Source: Doryteuthis pealeii
Taxonomy: Eukaryota; Mollusca; Cephalopoda; Myopsida; Loliginidae
Direction of reading: 5' to 3'
Assembly: GCA_023376005.1 (NCBI GenBank)
Contig: CM042141.1
Location: 95,531,990 to 95,595,989, forward strand
DNA length: 64,000 bases
The notes beneath the pieces are model-generated. The model searched no databases. It saw nothing but the letters and a program-made list of their open reading frames with translations, and was not told where the DNA came from. Positions 22,531 through 32,049 of this stretch are shown here, in pieces. A program made the translations under genes and the position numbers. How positions within the stretch are numbered: the first letter of the stretch is position 1; every line of letters begins with the position of its first letter.

Positions 22531-23362
22531 GATGATTTGTTTTATGTGTTCAACCTTGAAAGATCATTGGTATCTTATTGATTTGCTGATTGGATTCAAA
22601 TTGGAAGAATATCCAAGGAAACATAAGACTGTAGTGAGGCTGAATCGATCATCACAAAATGAAAGAAAGGAAAATAAAATATACATGTCTATATAGTTGA
22701 TAATTTGTATTATTTAGACTAGCAAATATATGCACACTCCAAGTGCATGTATTTAAATTTTAATGTAATAAAATATCATATTAAATTAGAAAGGCTAATG
22801 AAACTAAATAAGAATGCCGATAAAAAGATTTAAAACAGAGGGGGGTATAATCGAAAAATAGAACAAATGAAACTTACTCTTCCCTCACTCCCATCTTTCA
22901 TTGCTAAATTTTCCTAATTAACTATTTAGATAAATTAGGAAGTAAAGAATAAACTTACAGTTATTTCTTCTTGTTAATGGGTTTCTTTTAAGATTTATCC
23001 CCAAGATTTTTGCATATATTTATTAAGATAAAAAAAACAATTAGAAATCAATAATGCTAAGTACATATTTATTAAAGGTCAAATTTTTTAAATATCAATA
23101 TGCAAATTAGCCTTCCCGTTCACACTGTAAGCCGCTATTTTGTTGTATATAAAAATACAATTGCATTTTGATAGAATGTAGATATGTTCAACAGTATTAA
23201 TAATGCAAAACAGTTTTATTAGTAATTGAGGTTTAAATAAAAATAAAATCACGGAGGATGTGACGTAAATAACTAAGGGAATTGTAACTTGAGAAGTGAT
23301 GTGGTTTCGCTTACAGACAGACAAACACACAATCGCCATTATAAGAATTTTCGGACTTCATA
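22529..23362. other. No recognisable feature
   Basis: AT-rich. A segment at 22760-22810 (AAATTAGAAAGGCTAATG) is related to 36075-36120, indicating an old dispersed repeat. Confidence 0.5.
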
Positions 23363-23560
23363 TTTATTAAGTCACGCTGAAATTTCTTGCTAGATCACCA
23401 AAGTTAAGCAATGATGAGCCTGTTCAATACTTCATTTGGTTGACGACTTAAGCAACGGCATGTACTGTAAGCAACCTGGGTCATTTGTTCATCTAAAAAC
23501 TAGATTCGACATTAAATGACCCGAAAAGGGTTGATATGCCATAAAACAAAACAACCCTTA
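23363..23560 (+). repeat. 5S rRNA-derived SINE, copy 1
   Basis: CTAGATCACCAAAGTTAAGC is followed by GATGAGCCTG and the box C-like AATACTTCATTTGGTTGACG, which correspond to 5S rRNA. The 3' tail has ATTAAATGACCC and TTGATATGCCATAAAACAAA, also used by family B. Immediately followed by a second copy. Confidence 0.85.
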
Positions 23561-23573
23561 ACCAACCATCAAA

Positions 23574-23755
23574 TCACGTTGAAAGCAACAATTCTCGCTA
23601 GATCATCGAAGTTAAGCAGCGATGAGCCTGTTCAGTACTTAATTAGGTGACCACTTAAGCAACGGCAGGTACTGTAAGGTCCTTTGTTTTTCAAAATGTC
23701 CTGATTCGACATTAGATAACTCGATAAGGGTTGATAGACAGTAAAACAAAACATA
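23574..23755 (+). repeat. 5S rRNA-derived SINE, copy 2
   Basis: Same architecture as copy 1 and better conserved in the 5S part (GATCATCGAAGTTAAGCAGC). The tail is ATTAGATAACTCGATAAGGG then GACAGTAAAACAAAACA. Direct orientation. Confidence 0.85.
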
Positions 23756-24675
23756 AGAGCAATCATCTTTATTGTGACTAGCAAAAAACAAAAACTCTCC
23801 GGGTCGTGTAAAAATGAATTTTGAAGGATATTACCTAAGGTGATGGGAGTTTAAAATTCAATGCCAGACAGTTTATACCATAAGTAAGTAAAAGCATCAA
23901 ATTTATTAAAGGAGTGAAAAATATATAACAATTTGATATGAAATCTTAATTCTGATAACTTTAAATATGTATTAGAATAAAACAAACTATATATGAATAT
24001 ATAATACCGGGCATGTATCTGTTGAAGCTTATTCCAAAAAACAATGAAGACCGTTAAAGGTTGCATGTTCAAATTTTGAGTGTATATAAAGCAAGGTTGT
24101 TCTTTATTCTATGTATTGGCGATTTTGGGTAATGTGACGTGAGCAGTGGCGTAGTTTCGGTTACAGACAAATAGAAACCGAATCTTCAATATTAATAGAT
24201 ATACACAACGTTTCGACTGATGGGCCTCACCATAACATAGAATACTTAACATATCTTAACACTTGTACCCGGTGATGATTAACAGAATGAGAACAATCTA
24301 CCCCAATGGATTAAATAAAGGGTTCGGTTAAAATTTTCGTGAAGGCTCCTGATTCCGTGTTCGACAAGAAGGTTCCTGAATTCGACAAGAAACACCTGTA
24401 AAAGGTCGGGGCGGGGGGGCACATCGGCCGAAATGTTGTGTATATAGCAATAAAGATGAGGACAACAACCTGAAAGATCTAAATAATATTGACGTGCTTT
24501 ACATATCTAGGGTTTGAGATGAATTCGTATATCTGTTGTATATCATTGCTACTGTTACCCAAGAAAAGAGAAGCCTCGAGCAATTGCCACCTTTGATAGC
24601 GTTATATTTTCTAGCTTCAACATGCGTTCTACTGTTAAATGCTGTTAAATCCTATTCACGTATCATAGCTGCTAT
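23756..24675. other. Mostly featureless; an inverted 17-bp pair with hammerhead-like 3' halves
   Basis: 24205-24221 (ATACACAACGTTTCG) and 24425-24441 (CGAAATGTTGTGTATA) are inverted and flank about 200 bases. Each is preceded on its own strand by a GGCC-type stem remnant. The CTGATGA cores are not intact. No protein signal. Confidence 0.45.
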
Positions 24676-24770
24676 AACTACACTACCTCTTTAAGGTTTA
24701 ATATAAAAACATGCCTTTCCTATGCGTGCATTAGGCATGTTTTTATATTAAACCTTACAGAGGTAGTGTA
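24676..24770. repeat. Perfect-looking 41-bp-arm hairpin
   Basis: CTACACTACCTCTTTAAGG through AAAAACATGCCT is repeated in inverse as AGGCATGTTTTT through GAGGTAGTGTAG, with about 15 bases between. The right arm runs into the RTE frame at 24768. Confidence 0.9.
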
Positions 24771-25147
24771 GTTGTACTGTACGGTTGCACTACTTGGACC
24801 CTAACGAAGCGCATGGAGAATAAGCTAGATGGAAGCTGCACAAGAATCTTAAGATGTGAAAATAACACCCCACAAGAAAACAGCTGTACGGCCACTTGCC
24901 ATGTATCACACAAACCATCCGTGTGAGGCGAACAACACACGCTGGGTACTGCTGGAGAAGCAAGGATGGACTCATTTGTGACGTTCTTCTGTGGAAGCCA
25001 TCACATGGGCACGCCAAAGTAGGCCGTCCAGCAAAGTCGTACATAGACCAACTCCGCGGGGATACTGGATGCTGTACAGAGGACCTCCCAGGGGCAATGA
25101 ATGATAGGAAAGGCTGGCGAGAGATTGTCATACTTTGTTTACATGTA
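24768..25147 (+). pseudogene. RTE-type LINE, C-terminal fragment
   Basis: Reads VLYGCTTWTLTKRMENKLDG and TRILR, then shifts frame and continues (24896-25147) as PCITQTIRVRRTTHAGYCW, RSKDGLICDVLLW, GRPAKSYIDQL and DLPGAMNDRKGWRE. This is the conserved region after the RT domain of a widespread RTE-like family. Frameshifted, with no endonuclease or RT core. A second copy of the same family is at 61490-61980. Confidence 0.85.
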
Positions 25148-25363
25148 TAAAAAAAATTGACTGGAATTTTAAGAATTGGTAGAATAAACAATATTTCTAT
25201 AAACTCCAAAAGACAAGTGTAGAAATAGTAGATTAATTGGAGAATTTTTATGGTTTTATTTTTGAAGATTTTTTTAAATTCTAATTTTTAATTTCTCATT
25301 TAATTTTTTCTCCTAATCTAATCATAAGTCTAATCATTCAGTAGATTTTCTTATATATTAAAA
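25137..25363 (+). repeat. ~225-bp direct repeat, copy 1
   Basis: TTTACATGTATAAAAAAAAT through TCTTATATATTAAAA recurs at 25878-26125 with divergence. A SINE T interrupts its right end. Confidence 0.75.
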
Positions 25364-25612
25364 GGGCCGGTTTAGCTCAGTCGGTAGAGCGTCCGCCTTG
25401 GAACGACAAGGTTCCTGGTTCGATGCCGGCCCTCGCCAACTCAGCGTATGAGTAGCACAGGGATCTGTGCGGTAAAGTGAGGAACTGATGGTAGGTGTGG
25501 TGCTCCACCTCAGACACTATAAAACAATCTCCTTGGCCTAGCCTTAGTGAAAAGGGGATTGACTCCTCACTATCTGGCTGATACCGACTTTAGGCCAACC
25601 TGGTGACTTTAC
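25364..25612 (+). repeat. SINE family T (tRNA-derived), full length
   Basis: The tRNA-like head begins GGGCCGGTTTAGCTCAGTCG and closes with CCGGCCC, so acceptor arms pair. It has box A TAGCTCAGTCGGTAGAG and box B GGTTCGATGCC. A 170-bp body with CTCCACCTCAGAC and AGTGAAAAGGGGAT follows, with a pyrimidine-rich end. The best copy of the family in the window. The tRNA portion would supply Pol III transcription; mobilisation would use a LINE partner. Confidence 0.9.
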
Positions 25613-25877
25613 TTATACCACATACTGACGTTTATTGCTTTCGTATTATTTTGCTGTTTTCTTCTCTTAATTCTCCCATTCTACAATCAAATGATGTTAA
25701 ATCCGGTCCACATGCCACGGCTGCTACAACTACACTACCTCTTTAATATTTAATTGAAAACATCATCAAACATCTATTCATTTGTGTCACCAGATAATAA
25801 CTCGTAATGTAATTTGTGATTATTTCACTAGAAATAAACTTTGGCTAGAAACAAATTAAGGCAAAGGTCTTATTTCA

Positions 25878-26125
25878 TTTGTATGTATAAAAAAGAATTC
25901 ACTGAAATTTTAAGAATAAGTAAGATAAACAATATTTCTATAGAACCGTTCATACAAAAGTGTAAAAATGATTTTCTAAATTGTCTGGAGACTAATTGGA
26001 AAATTTTGAATGGTTTCATTTCGGAAGATTTCTTTTTTTTAATTATTTACAATTTTGAATGTAGATTTTGTTTTTTTCGTGATGAAGCCTAATAATTTAG
26101 TAGGCTGTCTTATATATCAAAAGTG
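25878..26125 (+). repeat. ~225-bp direct repeat, copy 2
   Basis: Partner of 25137-25363, without a SINE insertion. Confidence 0.75.
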
Positions 26126-26403
26126 TAATTTTGGTAATGCTATCCGACAAACTGAAATTTATTGCATTGGTATTATTTTGCAAGTCTCTTGTTTCTTTCT
26201 GTATTTTTTTCTATTTCTTGTTTCTTTGGTTTGGTTTAGTTTCTCTGTGTCAATTGAACTTTTTCCGTATAATCACCAACAGTGTTGCCAATAGCCGCAC
26301 AAAACGTTTATCTGTCTCCCAAAAAATGTCCAGCATTTGTAAATATCAAAAGTAAACAAATCAATACATCATGCTCCCCTCTCTATCCAGGGAACTCGCT
26401 TCT

Positions 26404-26404
26404 A

Positions 26405-26460
<56 letters not shown>
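26404..26460. repeat. (TA)n microsatellite
   Basis: Uninterrupted TA run abutting the palindromic element at 26458-26783. Confidence 0.97.
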
Positions 26461-26463
<3 letters not shown>

Positions 26464-26783
26464 GAAGAATGAATAAAGAAAAGAAAGTACAAAATGGATA
26501 ATAAAAGATGAATTTAATCAATATTACTTACACATGTGTTTCGGTCAGTTTATCTATGTGTACACGATTCAAACTATTATTATTATTAAATAAACAAATG
26601 AAATGAAATAATGATAATTTGTTTGTTTAATTCATTTGTTTATTTAATAATAATAATAATAATAGTTTGAATTGTGTACACATAGATAAACTGACCGAAA
26701 CACATGTGTAAGTGATATTGATTAAATTCATCTTTTATTATCCATTCTGTACATTCTTTTCTTTATTCATTCTTCCTCATATC
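26458..26783. mobile_element. 326-bp palindromic (foldback) element in a TA tract
   Basis: Arms 26461-26602 and 26631-26779 are almost exact inverses, from GAGGAAGAATGAATAAAG to CTTTATTCATTCTTCCTC, around a 28-base AT-rich loop. Each arm contains ACTGACCGAAACACATGTGT, a hammerhead-like 3' half. No frame. Confidence 0.9.
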
Positions 26784-26830
26784 GTCGGATTCAATTCCAA
26801 TTCCATTTTTACATATATATATATATATGT

Positions 26831-26863
<33 letters not shown>

Positions 26864-26870
<7 letters not shown>

Positions 26871-27088
26871 TGTCAAAAAAGTATCGAGATTTTTTATACT
26901 TTTTGACACACCTTGTGTTCTGAAAAACTTAACGTTTCGTTTATTGTTCATTTCTATCTTGGTAGATATAGCTTCAAACTTGGCACTTTAATGTCAAACT
27001 TTGTAATCTGAAAAAAATTAACCTTCCATTCATTGTTCATTTCCATCTTGGTAAATACAGTTTCAATCTCGATACTTTTATGACACAC

Positions 27089-27096
<8 letters not shown>
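26864..27096. mobile_element. Short element with mariner-like GGTGTGTCAAAAA termini
   Basis: GGTGTGTCAAAAAAGTATCG at 26867 faces TATACTTTTTGACACACC at 26896-26913. A ~110-bp unit (TTCTGAAAAA to TGACACACC) then repeats twice. Sister copies at 41153-41345 and 53475-53605 also lie in TA tracts, which fits a TA-targeting Tc1/mariner MITE. No transposase. Confidence 0.7.

Positions 27097-27146
<50 letters not shown>
27097..27146. repeat. (TA)n microsatellite
   Basis: Uninterrupted TA run flanking the mariner-like element. Confidence 0.95.
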
Positions 27147-27149
<3 letters not shown>

Positions 27150-27490
27150 GATTTTCATTCTAAAGCAATGTAAGCCAAGAAAGATGAAAAGCAAGAATGT
27201 TTCTATGGCTTTGTCTACATGCCTCTTAATTAAGTCTGTTGATTGGCTAAAACTTTCTGATCCAGATAAAATAGACATTGGGAAAGAGTTATTAGCCTTA
27301 GAAGAAACTCAATTTGCAGAAGAACAGCATTGCTTTCAAAGTAAACTCTACAACATGAAACAACGGGAAATATAATATCTACAAATCAATGATGAGCTAC
27401 AATCCATTTACGTCCATTATATTTATCTAACCAAGTCTGTCCTCATGTCTCTGGCTCTCCTAATTTCTTTTTACCCTACCAGCAATCAAA
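27147..27490. other. No recognisable feature
   Basis: A 63-codon frame at 27184-27375 has balanced amino-acid composition but no motif I recognise. It could be a relic or chance. Confidence 0.4.
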
Positions 27491-27491
27491 T

Positions 27492-27547
<56 letters not shown>
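27491..27547 (+). repeat. (GT)n microsatellite
   Basis: About 28 GT dinucleotides directly upstream of a SINE T. Confidence 0.97.
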
Positions 27548-27548
<1 letters not shown>

Positions 27549-27550
<2 letters not shown>

Positions 27551-27795
27551 GGCCGGGTTAGCTCAGTCGGTAGAACGTTCGGCTAGAAACCACAAGGTTC
27601 CTAGTTCGATACCGGGCCCCGCCAACTCAGTGTATGAGTAGCACAGGGATCTGTGCGGTAAAGTAAGGAGCTGATGGTAGGTGTGGCGCTCCACCTCAGA
27701 CGCTAAAATAATCTCCTTGGTCTAGCGCTAGTGAAAAGGGGATAGACTCCCTCGCTGATTGGCTGATACCGACTTTAGGCCGCCCCGACGACTTT

Positions 27796-27796
<1 letters not shown>
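27549..27796 (+). repeat. SINE family T, full length
   Basis: GGGGCCGGGTTAGCTCAGTC head, box B GGTTCCTAGTTCGATACC, full body ending in GACGACTTTTA. Flanked by (GT)n and (TA)n. Confidence 0.9.
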
Positions 27797-27872
<76 letters not shown>

Positions 27873-27875
<3 letters not shown>

Positions 27876-28144
27876 TAAAAGTAAAGTTGGTGGAGTGGCC
27901 TATTGTCGGTATCAGCCGGACAGTGAGGGAGTCTATCCCCTTTTCATTAGTACTAGACCAAGGGGATTGTTTCTGCTGAGGTGGAGCGCCACACCTACCA
28001 TCATTTCCCTACTTTACCGTACAGCTCAGAATACCCGATCATGCAGTGAGTTGGTAGGGACCAGTATCGAACCAGGAACCTGGCAATTCCTAGGCGGGTG
28101 CTCTACCCACTGAGTGAAACCGGTCCCTTTGAACTAAACCGGCT

Positions 28145-28147
<3 letters not shown>
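27873..28147 (-). repeat. SINE family T, full length, opposite orientation
   Basis: Inverse copy 77 bp from the previous one, so the two could fold together. Two head pieces (GGACCGG and GGAGCCGG) at 28105-28147 suggest a partial second head. Confidence 0.85.
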
Positions 28148-28198
<51 letters not shown>

Positions 28199-28303
28199 AT
28201 TGGTAATTTGCTTCAAGCATTGTTAAGTATGTTATAATATTTTAATAATTTGAAAGCAATTACAATGCAGATAAAAAATAAAAACAAAAAGATGTTATTT
28301 TTT

Positions 28304-28342
28304 GTCTTATCGATTTCAAAGTATAACTTTATCTTCAGAGAC
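28304..28342 (-). ncRNA. Hammerhead ribozyme of the Penelope-like element
   Basis: Core CTGAAGA (28332-28338) fits CTGANGA. Stem II is AAAG/CTTT with loop TTATA, then GAAA (28314-28317). Stem III is the self-complementary AUCGAU, with A as the cleavage-site base (28308). Stem I GTCT pairs with AGAC (28304-28307). All invariant bases are present. The two-base loop in stem III implies weak monomer but possible dimer activity, as described for Penelope-type hammerheads. Confidence 0.75.
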
Positions 28343-28584
28343 GAATTCCAGAAATGGACGCGTTTTTTTTATGTCGTTATTTTTTTTAATGTTATAAACA
28401 CGCGTCTCGTGGTGTTCTTTTTTTTAAAACGCCACGCGGAAAGCCGTAATAGTCATTTAGCCGTTCATTCAATTTCAATTTTATTATTTTCATCTATTTA
28501 TATATTTATGTATTATTCATTTGATATATGTATAATGAAATGTACATACTATGTACTATATACTGTGAGGAACGTGTATTTTAA

Positions 28585-29076
28585 TTAATTGTATTCAGTG
28601 TTTAGCTCTAATCTATTGTTTATACTAGGACCTAATTTGGCTATTAATAAACTTTCTCTAATTCTGAGATTAACAATGTTTCGTATTACTGTCTCTATTC
28701 TAACGGGAAAACTATTGTCTTTATTTTTGCATTTGATTAAATGTTTATGGAATGAGGATGCACGTGTGTGGATATGTTCTTTGATTCTAATGTGGAGGGG
28801 TCTAATTGTACTTCCTATATAGAAATTAAGGCATTTGGAGCAAGTTAAACGGTAAACTGTATAGGTTTTGTGACATATGTTAGGGTCTTTTATTGGGCAG
28901 TTAGCTAGTGTGCATGTTGTAATATCATTCTTATGTTTTTTTGTTAGATGCTGGCGTAGTGAGGGTCCAGAGTGTGCTAGTTGGATATCTAGTCCCTCTT
29001 TATGAATAGCCTTGCGTATTTCTTTTGTGATTGTTTCGCTGAAATGTGGTAGTTTCAGGAAACAGGTGTTAGAGTC
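28585..29076 (-). CDS. Penelope-like element C-terminus: linker and GIY-YIG endonuclease
   Basis: A 163-codon frame ending TAA at 28585-28587. It contains no Met and begins after an in-frame stop at 29077-29079. Residues 6-54 read FLKLPHFSETITKEIRKAI onward, the thumb/linker region. C55, C60, C68 and possibly H69 form a small Cys cluster. The GIY-YIG nuclease starts at residue 74: VYRLTC in place of GIY, then FYIGST (85-90), the conserved Arg at R92, and a late Glu (E141) within RESLLIAKLGPSINN. The whole nuclease is in frame with its catalytic Tyr, Arg and Glu. In Penelope-like elements this enzyme cuts the target for insertion. The RT core is missing, so the element is dead although this part is strikingly well preserved. 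Confidence 0.88.
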   Translation of the reverse strand, partial: DSNTCFLKLPHFSETITKEIRKAIHKEGLDIQLAHSGPSLRQHLTKKHKNDITTCTLANCPIKDPNICHKTYTVYRLTCSKCLNFYIGSTIRPLHIRIKEHIHTRASSFHKHLIKCKNKDNSFPVRIETVIRNIVNLRIRESLLIAKLGPSINNRLELNTEYN

Positions 29077-29104
29077 TTATTTAGCCGAATTTAAGAGTTT
29101 TCGT

Positions 29105-29445
29105 TTTCATCATATATGTGCTAGAAGGCGGGGTTGAGGGTCTTAGTGTCATGAGTATGGTGTTAAACTGTATTTAGTGGTGAGGTTCCAATTCTGAAAC
29201 TCTGGGAAATGTGGGGTACCCCTTCATTGCTATTAGTCACCGGTCTACTTTGAGCCGGAGTGGTAGTACCTATTAGGGTCCCATCTCTTGTTTAAATAGA
29301 TAAAAAATGAGTTTAATGTGTTTAAACGGTGAGTTCATTGTTTTTAAATGAATACCAAACAAGAATGAATAAAACAAAAACATATTTGACATAAAATAAA
29401 CCAACATGGGTTGACGTGCCGTAAAATCTAACCAACCATATATAC
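29105..29445 (-). repeat. Family B copy
   Basis: GTGCTAGAAGGCGGGGTTGA to GGGTTGACGTGCCGTAAAAT, minus-strand orientation. Confidence 0.8.
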
Positions 29446-29944
29446 AGTGCCCAGACTAGTGAAAAGTCAGTACCTTCTTCCAGATATATTCTTTCCTCTC
29501 GGCATTGTTGATCTGTGAGGCATTACAGTAGCTTAGCTGGTTTCCCCTCTCTTTTAATCCGAGAATATATATATATATATATGTCTGTCTGTGTGTCTGT
29601 GTGTCTTTGTGTCTTTGTGTGTGTGTGTTTATATATATTCATTCCAGTTATTCCCTACTTAATCGATTTCTATTACTTAAAAGAAGATATGTATTAGTTT
29701 CTAATGCAAATTACCAAGGAGAAAGCCAACCCTAATTAAATTGTAAACCTGCACAGTAAATTATGTTAACAAGGATGAACATTGTAATTGGCATACTCAG
29801 CAATTTTCCAGTGTTCCTGTTTATTCATAAGATGACTTGTTATTTTAGAATGAAGCAATTCAAGATCATATTTCGAAATATCTTTAAAACTTTCAATAAA
29901 CTTGTTTCTCAAGTTGACTATAAGTATGGCAAACACCCAACCTT

Positions 29945-30275
29945 TTTCATCATATATGTGCTAGAAGGTGGTGGCTGAGGGTCTTAGTGTTCTGGGTATG
30001 ACATTACACTGCATCTAGTAGTGAAGTTCCAATTCTGGAGCTGTGGGAGGTGAGGAGTACCCCTTCATCACCATTGCTTCCAGGTTCATTCTGACCCGAA
30101 GTGGTAGTACTTGTTAGGGTCCTATCTATGGGTTAAATAAAAAAAAATGAGTTTAAAAATTGAGCTTTAAAAAAATTGAACAAGAATACCCAACAAGAAT
30201 AAATCAAAACTATGGTATAAAATAACCCACTAAGGGTTGACATGCCGTAAAATCCAACCAGCCAACCAACCAAAC
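29945..30275 (-). repeat. Family B copy
   Basis: GTGCTAGAAGGTGGTGGCTG to GTTGACATGCCGTAAAATCC with a (CCAA)n end. Confidence 0.85.
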
Positions 30276-30289
30276 TGGTATAATCTTTT

Positions 30290-30950
30290 ACTCCTCTGTG
30301 CATGGGGGAGTCCCTGTGGTGTAGTTACCCATTCATCTCCCTACTATGAGTTAAATAATACCACAGCTGTTCCACAAGGATGGCTTAGGCATTAAATAAC
30401 TCATGAAGGTTGACATGTCATTAACTAAAGAAACGAAGAAACCACCCTATGTACATGAAAAAAGTTGATTGACCAAAAAGTTTCGCAGATGCTTTTAAAA
30501 TCCCATTACTTTTTAAGATACAGTTAGAACCATTACTATAGATTGATTTAGTCAAACAATTATCGTCTTGGTCGTTTTATGTACAGAATCAACCATTAAT
30601 CAGTACACCTTAACAAAACATTGTATGCCACAATTTAACCCTTTTCAAACTCAGACAACTGTTTACTAACCATTAGCAAAGGACTAATCACAAATTAGGA
30701 TACTAAATCAAGGAAAAGGAAATTCTTAGAAAATTCTTATTTTTTTATAATGGGGTTCAATGTTTAGCTAGTCTTTCAGATCCATTACTACTGAATAGTA
30801 AGTTCGATCCCCGCTAAATGCCTCATAAAAATCCCCACTTAAAAAAAGACCTTATGCTAACCTGGCCTGGTTTGAGGTCTTTGCGAATACAAATCAAATC
30901 TTCGTAATTTTTGCACAAAAAGCAAGAACTGGAGATATTTAATACATATA

Positions 30951-31016
<66 letters not shown>

Positions 31017-31762
31017 TATGTTGTTAATTGTTTTATTTTCATAGTTTCCTCCGGATATGCATACATACATACATGCACACCAACTGCCCTTTATATATGG
31101 ATAAATAGGTGACTTTTCACTATAACTAAAATAATTTCCAAGATGTGTCTAAGCCATCGAAGTTTCATTAAAATTTGTGGCAACTATGAAAAAAATGGTT
31201 CAGTTTTTCTTTTTATTTCTTTTTTTCTTTTTGCTTTGATTTTTGTTTGTTTTTTTTATTCTTTAATTTGTTTATTTATTTATTTGTTTTTTTATTTTTA
31301 TTTTTATTTTTTTCTCTTTTTTAAAATTTTTTTCTCTTTTTTATTTATTTATTTTTTTTTTGTTCACTACTGTAATCTAAAAAATATTTGATTCAAGTAA
31401 AACAACATTTTAAAGAATTAAAACATTAATATTGATTTTTGACACAGTTCAAATGTGACCCTCAGTTGAAAAGAAGAAAATGGATTATAAAAAAAGAAAA
31501 AAACTTGAAAAGATTTTGAAAATCAAAATAATAAAACAGGAAATTTTCTCTTTAAGGAATTGATTTATTCACTCAAACTTTTAGAATTAAAGAAAAAACA
31601 ATCATTAACCCTTTGATTCTAAATTATCAGAAAAAAAAGAATGAAAAATTCGACACCAATAAAATCAAACTTCTTTTTAAAAAAATATTATTTGAGAACA
31701 GTTATTTTACAAAAGGTGTTACATAATTCGTGGCTGCCTACGAATTATGTGCTGTAGTGTAG
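30290..31762. other. No gene; (TA)n, T-rich tract and a small hairpin
   Basis: A tail resembling the 5S SINE tail at 30370-30440, a 7.2 kb-type repeat fragment at 30770-30880, (TA)n at 30955-31015, and T-rich sequence at 31200-31370 whose frame is Phe-rich by composition. A hairpin ACATAATTCG..CGAATTATGT lies at 31722-31751. Confidence 0.6.
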
Positions 31763-31763
31763 T

Positions 31764-32046
31764 AAAATTTAGGTACTAATGCAGAATAGCGCGCAAGAGA
31801 TAATATCATTAGATTATGTATAAAAAGCATTACATTTCACGGAAATACCGGAAACTTTGAGACGCTAAGATTAGGGTTAGGGCTAGTGTTAGGATTCGTG
31901 TAAGTGGTAGGTTAGGGTCAGTGTTAGTGTTAGGGTTAAGGCTAGGCTACTTCGGGAGTTTCCGTAATCTAATACTATTTATACGTAAAATTTGATTCTA
32001 ATGATATTATCTCTTGCGCTCTATTCTGCATTTGTACCAAAATTTA
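31764..32046. mobile_element. Foldback element with a telomere-like core
   Basis: Arms 31764-31858 and 31957-32046 are inverted and share GCAAGAGATAATATCATTAG. Between them (31868-31949) is a run of TTAGGG-like units: TTAGGGTTAGGGCTAG, GTTAGGGTCAGTG and TTAGGGTTAAGGC. No frame. Confidence 0.8.
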
Positions 32047-32049
32047 AAT

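Larger units (their letters stand above)
28198..29076 (-). mobile_element. Penelope-like element, 5'-truncated
   Basis: On the minus strand: GIY-YIG endonuclease frame (29076-28585), stop, a ~240-nt untranslated region, a hammerhead ribozyme (28342-28304), and a terminus ending CTTGAAGCAAATTACC next to a (TA)n tract. A GIY-YIG frame with a hammerhead in the flanking repeat is the known hallmark of Penelope-like retroelements. Truncated on the RT side just before a family B copy at 29105. Confidence 0.85.

Noticed and set aside
24205..24441. Two more hammerhead ribozymes at the inverted ACAACGTTTCG / CGAAATGTTGT pair
   Set aside because: GAAA is present, but the CTGATGA core is mutated or missing and stem I does not pair; only relics.
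25364..25436. A tRNA gene (clear box A, box B and pairing acceptor ends)
   Set aside because: The same head followed by the same 170-bp body occurs at six or more sites in both orientations; it is the head of SINE family T. The anticodon arm does not pair cleanly.
27184..27375. Host exon candidate (63 codons, balanced composition)
   Set aside because: No conserved motif or splice context visible; flanked by TA microsatellite and repeats.
27491..27547. CRISPR-like or satellite array around the GT and TA runs
   Set aside because: Simple dinucleotide microsatellites without spacers; no CRISPR array anywhere in the window.
31868..31949. True telomere or chromosome end
   Set aside because: Only ~80 bp, degenerate, and enclosed by inverted arms inside ordinary sequence.
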